64,000 bases of DNA from Malachius bipustulatus (lineage: Eukaryota > Arthropoda > Insecta > Coleoptera > Melyridae), in assembly GCA_910589415.1 (NCBI GenBank), contig OU342636.1, positions 42,361,735-42,425,734 on the forward strand, written 5' to 3'. Of the stretch, positions 56,964 to 64,000 are shown in pieces (position 1 is the stretch's first letter; each line of letters opens with the position of its first letter). The notes below the pieces were generated by a model. It was not told where the DNA came from. It was given only the letters and a program-made list of their open reading frames with translations, and did no database searches. The translations under genes were made by a program, and so were the position numbers.

Positions 56964-58650
56964 TAACAAAAGAGATGTAGTATGGGATTATTTTTTTCCA
57001 AAGTGTCTAATTGCTTGTCTGTAGTAATCTTATTTCATTTGTAGTCACGAATTCGAAAATTTGGTAACTGACAATCTTTTCGAGAACTTTTCAGAAACAC
57101 GACATTATAGGTACTTACGCAGGACGAAGGTCACTAACACTCTCTTAAGTATTTATTTTTGATAGTAGTTTTATCAACGAGTATTTCATTTTTTGACAGT
57201 TATTTTAGAAAAGAGAATCGCAAAATAAGTGGACTTTCGCTACAAAATATTTTCAACAAAGGCATAATTAACAGGGGTAGAAGTCTCTCAAAGTTGAAGT
57301 ATGAAAATCGAATTCTGAGAATAACTTTTGGGCCGCTTGAGTTGATGTTCAAATTTGGTACAAATTATTAATTAGAAATAACTTTTTCCGGAACTGCGCA
57401 GCGGCGCAAATACTGATGGGTGGTTGCCACCATTCTCCCGCTCTAGTTTCCAAGCCTCTGATGGAAATTTCACATAGATCATATTTTTAGATACGCTTTA
57501 ATTTGAAAATAGAAAAACCTTCTTTTGGAAAATTTTGATATTAGATATCGTTTCCGAACCATTGTTCTATTTAATTATTAATTTTTATTGTTAAAATTTA
57601 TTTATGTCGAAAACAAACACAAATTAATTGAAGATGGACTCTCTATATCACCTCCTAAAATAAGACTGTTAAAACATTAAACAGCTTGTACCTATCATGC
57701 AAAATATCAGTAAAAAATAAGTGCTGGTGAATTGTTGATGATGGGGCAACTTTATGGACTTCATCGATTATTGGAAACTGTCAAATAATTTTCTTTGCAT
57801 TATTTCCCATTTTTTTTTAGTTTGAAATACTTTATATAGGTAATTATAAAATAGGACTTGTACCTACAATTTTTTCAGTAATAGTGATCTGCGTATATGA
57901 ACTACAAAATACTCATCATACACATTTAAGAATTGATATGCGGTCATAAACAAGCAGGATCATTGCTATGATAAAAGCTACCTGATGTAGACGCGCGATA
58001 TTGTATTAGTAGTCAAAGCTGAAGGTGAATTGTATTTAAGGTTCCCTGGAAAAAGGAGGGAACTCCGTATCCGCTAAAGACTCGGCTGGTTTACCTATAA
58101 ACTACCCTTAATTCCAACATCCCTCTAAATTACAACCCCTATTCTTCCAGCTTACTTTATTTTCCCTCTACTTTTGCCCGGGGGTGACTAAATAACTGGC
58201 CCATTATACAAGCGCCCTCTACTGAGTAGGGATTACGACTTCGTCTACATTTTCTTGATTTTACATACCTATAAGTTACGGACCGTCACATGCGTCATGA
58301 GTTGTTATGGTGCCAAGTTCTAGTACTTAGAAACTCTTGGAGCAGCAACTTTCTTCTCTCCCCGGATTACCCAATTAATAAATTATAAAAAGTCCGCAAT
58401 ATGAAAGATAGTATCAAACTTATTTGGCGTTGCTGGGTCAAATTAGATATTATATTAACTGCTGCTTAATCTTTATAAATTTGAAATTAAAAATACCTAT
58501 AAGAATTATTGAAGGTTTTGAGAAATTGTTCCTATACTTGCACTTAACCTTAAGTTAACTGAAAGCCTTTGTTAAAGCTCCATGAAGGAAAAATTGACTA
58601 CCGGGTTAAGATTTATTTGATAATTATGTATCTTTGATATTTTTATGATT
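56964..58650. other. Intergenic, nothing recognised
   Basis: A GC-richer segment at 57385-57470 (CAGCGGCGCAAATACTG, GTTGCCACCATTCTCCCGC) stands out but has no frame. Confidence 0.35.
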
Positions 58651-58659
58651 AATTTTCTT

Positions 58660-58881
58660 GCGGAGCAGCCGGATAGCCGCATTGGGTTAGAAGAGCAGTC
58701 TACTAATTCGTTATTGGCGCTGTTGACGCGTGGGTTCGAATCCTACTCTTGCCTTGGGTGTTGTGTTCGTCTATAAAACTATATTTATATATTTGAAAAT
58801 TTGTCTGTGGCTGATAAACTCGATCTCGATGCCAAATTACCAGAGTGAAGCGACTCTCTGTGTTACTTTCTTTTTTTAATC
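58660..58881 (+). mobile_element. tRNA-derived SINE
   Basis: The head has an A-box-like TAGCCGCATTGG (58674-58685) and a perfect B box GGTTCGAATCC (58733-58743) at the right distance, as in a pol III tRNA promoter. An unrelated body follows, with a T-rich/AT 3' end near 58870-58881. AATTTTCT before (58651-58658) and after (58882-58889) is a likely target duplication. The head does not fold into an obvious functional tRNA, and the tail argues for a SINE. Mobilised by a LINE partner, not identified. Confidence 0.75.
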
Positions 58882-58889
58882 AATTTTCT

Positions 58890-61016
58890 AACATCCTACA
58901 GTTTAATAAAAACAAATTATGTATTAGTCACGTCCCACACTTCATAGTACGCATTTGCTGCCTGGTGAGGTAAAGCTACATCGATACTTGGAATTAAAAT
59001 TACCATCTCGGCCGTAACAGTCTGATGAGGAACTTCATGCAACTTATGGGGGGAGGGGGACCCAGTCTGTCACAAATGTGTAGATAACAAATGAAAAGGA
59101 CTTCTACCACTACATAGACGTTGGCGGTGTATGCAATATAAATGGGACTTCTCTCATGGAAACTGGAAACATTTTCTGGCCTTAATAAAAAGGTCTGGAA
59201 AGTTGAAGTATGTAGGAATTTTTTATCATAGTTCAGGAATGTCAAAAAGGGCCCTTATAGCCTAGTCGTTTGGGGTGCAGAAACCCTTTCATACCATTAC
59301 CGTTACGAATTTGACTTCATTTTGGATTTTCAGATAAACGGTATTTTACTTATTCTAAAAATGATTTAAAATGTCAATCAATCTTCTAGGGATTTTATCC
59401 CTATAAATAGTATAAGGTGACTTTACTATAGAAACTTGTTTAGGTACACTTTGATGCTTGTCTTTTTATGACAGAAGGGCATAGAAAAGAAAACTATGAT
59501 TCCCCATGCCCAATAAACTGAAAAGTTAAAAGTTCACCTCTGGACTCTAGTAGAAAATAAGCTTTTATGACAAAATGGCGCCCAATTCCGACATTTTCAA
59601 CCGACATAATATTCCATACCGATACATAATACATACGGATACATAAAATACATAAGTGAAAAGTGTCAAGTTTAAGTGTCAAAAGTGCGTCAAGTTTAAA
59701 ATATCATGACTCGATTCGGAATATAATTCTTCAGATCGTTCATACAGGGGCAATTCTTACGTAGTGTAGACACGGCAAATGCGCGCAAGATAATAGGCAA
59801 TATATGATGGGCTGTAATAGAGCTAAGATTTACATATACATGTGTTTTATGGTCCAATCGGCTTGTTTTCTCTTGTAAGCCAACGATTTTAATTTCGTTT
59901 TATGGGTTTAAATTTTCTCTTTATTGAGGTTTCAGACAAGGCTAACCGAAGATGTTTCGCTCGTGTAAATCAAATCCAAGATTTTCTTAATGGGTACCTA
60001 AGTATGCCTAAAGTTTGGAACTTCTCGATTTTAGGCATGATTTATTGAATATACACATATTTTATTCAAGGATATTGTTATCAAAACTCATTTTGTAGTG
60101 CAGAATCGTTTTATAAAATTAAATGTTATTGTTATCGAAACGTCTCGCATTTTCTAGATCTTTGAAATTTGTTACTCTTGAAAATTGTTTTGTATATCAC
60201 TTAAAATGATATCTTCAGACTACAAATATGAAATTATCTTTTTTTTTTTGTGAAAAATATTAGTTAGACTGTCACCCGTGACGCCACTGGACTTAATAAT
60301 TTTAATAATAATTGAAGGTAAATTATCCTCTTGTTACTACAAACAGAATTGCCAAATTTCAACAAAATCGAATCAAAGAGTACCTACCTATTGAAATATT
60401 TACGACTAGCATATAATTTTAAAAAAAATTTAACACCCTGTATCGTAAGGACTAAGAATTTTCGGACCCATGTTTATATGAATTTTTCTTCCTAAAATCA
60501 CTTAAAAAAGCACCCCTTGGAGTTTGGCCACATACAAATAACACCCTGTATAATAATACATATTGTATCCGTGCTTACATTATGTCTAAACAACTTTTAA
60601 TTTTGAGGTTCTAGGGCCAATAGTTCACAAGATGGCCGCGTATCTACCTTAAACAGAAAGACCCTGTAGATAATAAGTATAGTGAGAATTTTCTGGACCC
60701 TGTCCTCTCTAATCAACTGATGATCTTATGAAAAATATATGGAATAACACTTTCTGATGTGTGGCATGCAAATGAGCTCTAACGAAAGCGAAAAGGCTAT
60801 CTCTGTCTTCAACAATATAATGAAATCTCCAATTTTCAATTTTTCCTCAAATTTCAAGAACGACTGAGTTTTACAGAAGAACTATTCTAAATAACTATAG
60901 AACTGTGCAGTTTTTATCTAAATAAACTGACCCCGTCTAACTGCTACTTCTCAAGAACACCATTGGATTCTTCAGAAGTAGCAAGATCTCAAGAGAGATT
61001 AAAAAAACGCTGGTGC
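58890..61016. other. Intergenic, repeat debris
   Basis: Three same-oriented CCCTGTA ends at 60433, 60541 and 60661, and a hAT-like right end GTGACGCCACTG ending at 60289. No coding region recognised. Confidence 0.4.
59247..59345 (+). repeat. Degenerate SINE-like head
   Basis: TAGCCTAGTCG (A-box-like) followed about 45 bp later by CGTTACGAATTTG, a worn B box. No tail or duplication defined. Confidence 0.35.
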
Positions 61017-61024
61017 TTAATAGT

Positions 61025-63561
61025 CAGTGGCGTAGCTACAGTACCGCAAAACCCCGCGGCCGCGGGGGGGCCCGACGTCAAGGGGGCCCTGAGCTCTGGA
61101 CCCCGGCTTGGCCCAAAGAGCCCCAAATCAAAAAATCAAATAAGTATTACTCTTAAGCATATTTAAACTGACAACTGACGACATTAATAATTATATTACG
61201 AATTGAGAAACAACAATAAATAATAAATAAAGCTTGAAATTATGCCAGTAATGACGAATACAGTACATTTCTAATATAACCCACCCATCTTCAACAGTAA
61301 TTCTCAGAACCAGAGGCGAAGTTATTCTGGTCCTATTGTAATCTCAGGATGATTATAATATATAATACAAAAAATGATTATATATGAAATCATCCGTGTT
61401 ATTTTATTACTCCAGCATGGGCTAACTAAGAGCGGCAATGGAATGTGATATGTGCTTTCAGTGCTTTCGCTTTCTTTCAGTCACCTCACCACCACAAGTC
61501 CACAACACAAATATGTAGAGTATAATACGAAACCAATCATAAAATTTAAACCTGTTCCCGATTAAGGACAAGGGTGCATAGCAAACAAAAAACAAAGTAA
61601 TAAAAATAGCTATTATAGACTGAAAGATGATGGTAAAGTGTCTAACATTTGGGCGGCGGGCGGCGCAGACAAACAGGTGGTTCATTCACAATTCATATAA
61701 TACCTATATCTGATGTAATTATTTTTTGTAAAAAAATTAAACTCTTGAAAAAATTGCATAAATACTATTGCAAATTATTATTGCATAAAAGTAAAAATAT
61801 TGCATTTATTATAAAAAAACTAATTGATGCAATGAAAAGTTATCTCAATTACATTATCATTGACAATCATTTTCGCAATTTATTGAAAATTAATAATTAT
61901 TAATATGAAACTATTCGGTCCTTGGAAAGTAGAAGAGAATTTTTCTATAGAATTGTTCGGGGGTTGGGGCTACTCAGAACTGTAATCAAACTCATTTTCG
62001 GCACTTGTTTTATCATAACTTTTTTGATTATACTTATTATTCTGAATCATTTTCGAAATTGTCAATGATTGAAGTATCTATTGATGTCTCGCTAAAGTGG
62101 AACAGATTTTCTGTAGCACTTTTCGGACACTACCCGGAGCCCGGAGCCCGGAGCTCTAAAGAATTAATTTCTACTTAGAAAAAACCTCTTGCGCTTAAAA
62201 AACTTTCACCTAATAAGGTACACTTTATTAATTAGATTTAGTTAATTTTTTTTTAATTTTTTTTATTTTAATTTTAATTCTTATTAAATACAATTAATTT
62301 AAGACTATACATAAGTAATGTGGCAAAAATATTTGAAGTAGTTTTCAAGAAATAAATAAATAAATTCACAAATAATCTATTCTGGCATGACTAATAGATT
62401 TCTTATGATGGGGCCACAAAGGGCAGTAAATTTCTTAAAAATATCAACATCTGTTGGTTTTATTGCTACTTTGTTATATTTTTCTTAAAGTTTCACAACT
62501 GCCGATGAACCGAATTTGCTACTTTGCCAGTTTAGTTGATCTTCGTCTGTACGGAACGTACAGTCTGTGTTTACAGTTTACAAACGGCTTTTTTTATACA
62601 TTTTAAATTATTTTCTATATTATTTTTATTATACATTTTAAAGTTTATTTTTTGTTATTTACATAGTAAATATAGTGAAGTGGCTACTTCGTGCGCTTTT
62701 GTGTTGCGTTTTTTTTTTTTTTGAAAAGACACTTAATTATTTGTGAAGAATCGTGAATAGTTAATTAATTATTGAGGTACATAATATGTATTTACTATAA
62801 ATATTTATTCATGTGTCAAATTATTATATTCATATTACGACTTGATATTAATCTTACTTTTGTGCTTATAAATAAAATTATTTTAGCAATATTATAGTAT
62901 CTAGCTATTTTATACCTTGTTAATTCAAATTCAGAAAAAGTCAAATCAAATATACAAAAGGTAATTTCAAGACTTGCAATTTAGACTTGAAGGTCTCCCT
63001 GTGAATAAATTATCTATTATTAATGAAAAACGTTATTGTTATTCTTTAATGAATGCATTTATTATGCATAATATGCTTTTTATTTTTAAATTTTGATAAT
63101 TTTTTCGGTGTGCTGTATGGTGTTTATTTACTGTGATGTATTAGTTATTTTGTAGGGCATCCCACAAAGGGCTTCTGGTGCGTTTCGTTTTTTTATAAAA
63201 ATCTTTAAAAAAAATAATACTTTCATCAAAGAACCTAACTCCTAATAAATTAAAAGACAAAAATTCTAAAAGCTAATATATTAGTAAGCTTGTAAAAAAT
63301 TAGTACTTTTTCCTAAATGGAATTACTTATTCTGAAATTTCCCTGAAAAAGGATCCCCCCCCCCCCCCCCCGAACCCCCCTTTACTCTTGGGGGATACTC
63401 CATACCCCCCAAACCGCCCGGAGGTCCACCTTATTGATTATATACAATATGCTAATAAAATTTAATTTTTGAAATCACGAACCACCAATGAAGAAAACTT
63501 TAAGTGGGGGCCCGTCAAAAATATTTGGCGGGGGGGCCCCAAATCTGAAGCTACGCCACTG
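61025..63561. mobile_element. 2.54-kb non-autonomous hAT element
   Basis: Perfect 8-bp duplication TTAATAGT (61017-61024, 63562-63569). Ends CAGTGGCGTAGCTAC and, from the right, CAGTGGCGTAGCTTC. GC-rich subterminal zones (GCGGCCGCGGGGGGGCCC left; GGGGGCCC tracts right). The interior is AT-rich and shows no transposase: no BED finger or hAT dimerisation block found. An 18-C run lies near 63354-63372. Confidence 0.9.
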
Positions 63562-63859
63562 TTAATAGTGTGAAGCTTATTATTTAAAGCAGTTTTTTTT
63601 TAAGAAGTTTCGGGGGAGTCATAGAGAAAACACTACGGGCACATAGGAGGAATTCAATTCTCCATAAAATACTCTCGAAACAACCCCAGAGCTTCGTTCA
63701 CACCCTGAAGACAGAGATTGTAAAATACACAGAAACAAGAGAGGACACATTGAGAGAACTAGGTACTCAGGGTTCATTTCCCAGGATCTCAATTCACCGA
63801 TTTTCTCCCCTGGAACTCTCAAAGAGGACCAACAGGGAGATTTATTTGGTAGGCTGCGC

Positions 63860-64000
63860 AATCAGTGATAGACGAGAACAAAATCCAATGGGCAATAAAC
63901 TCTTTTGAACCATTCAAATCGCCAGGTGTTAAATGAAATTTTTCCAATAATGTTGCAGAAAGGCCCACAGATTCTGATTCAAAAGCTATGCTTGGTCCTC
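63860..64000 (+). pseudogene. LINE RT relic at window edge
   Basis: VIDENKIQWAINSFEPFKSP, then in a shifted frame NEIFPIMLQKGPQILIQKLC. This is the 'W-A-I-x-x-F-x-P-x-KSPGPDGI-x-P-x-L-L-Q' block that starts the RT of RNase H-type LINEs. A frameshift is visible at the GVK/NEIFP joint. Continues beyond the window. 63570-63859 just upstream may be its worn endonuclease-RT linker. Confidence 0.68.

Noticed and set aside
58660..58760. Functional tRNA gene
   Set aside because: A and B boxes are present but no convincing acceptor stem or cloverleaf, and a SINE body follows.
54484..60289. hAT element from CAGGTGGCGTCACGG to CCGTGACGCCACTG
   Set aside because: The ends are similar but the 8-bp flanks do not match and the left end has an extra base; left as two solitary ends.

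Overview
This is an AT-rich, intron-era eukaryotic window that reads as repeat-dominated nuclear DNA of an arthropod, most likely an insect. The evidence is the mix of transposon families: Penelope-like, jockey-like and RNase H-bearing non-LTR retrotransposons, Tc1/mariner elements ending in CAGGGTG, piggyBac-like TTAA elements, hAT and PIF/Harbinger-type MITEs, and a tRNA-derived SINE. I cannot name the species. There are no operons, ribosomal RNAs, convincing functional tRNA genes or CRISPR arrays. Almost no host gene is visible; the best candidate is one terminal exon at 15747-15872 (+).

Layout. 1.3-2.2 kb: degraded LINE endonuclease/RT (+). 3.5-7.9 kb: a Penelope-like RT relic split by a 3.67-kb solo LTR (4030-7700, target duplication GTAT). 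8-9.2 kb: mariner-type ends and a helix-turn-helix relic. 9.3-11.1 kb: a second, shorter solo LTR of the same family (target duplication GTAC). 12.4-14.5 kb: two nested palindromic MITEs. 15.7 kb: the possible host exon. 16.7-24.9 kb: five LINE relics, PIF and Tc1-type MITEs, and a ~479-bp tandem duplication. 27.1-28.2 kb: mariner transposase relic beside a snap-back palindrome. 31-32.9 kb: a TTAA-flanked element carrying a protein fragment that resembles arthropod SWIM/YqaJ-type transposon proteins. 33.0-35.8 kb: a nearly complete mariner-like element with ~700-bp terminal inverted repeats and a DD41D transposase broken by one stop. 36.7-43.5 kb: a minus-strand cluster of LINE pieces ending in an 822-codon open RT frame. 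45.3-47.9 kb: a PIF MITE and a piggyBac-like MITE with another MITE inside it. 49.7-50.8 kb: a third solo LTR (target duplication ATAC). 50.8-54.1 kb: a palindromic MITE, then a 1.5-kb TRIM-like LTR element stuffed with two minisatellites. 56.1-57.0 kb: a second concentric palindrome sharing its core with the one at 13.6 kb. 58.7 kb: SINE. 61.0-63.6 kb: a 2.5-kb non-autonomous hAT element with a perfect 8-bp duplication. 63.9-64.0 kb: a LINE RT relic running off the edge.

The elements do not work together as a pathway; they record successive insertions. The most notable signals are (1) three solo LTRs whose 4-bp target duplications all fit RTAY, two of them sharing a family but carrying different tandem arrays; (2) 'Russian-doll' palindromes built of TA-CAGGG...CCCTG-TA modules down to 28-60 bp; (3) the TTAA element with a SWIM/YqaJ-like fragment; (4) the TRIM with internal minisatellites; and (5) the long-TIR DD41D mariner. 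All boundaries were read by eye; no database search was possible.
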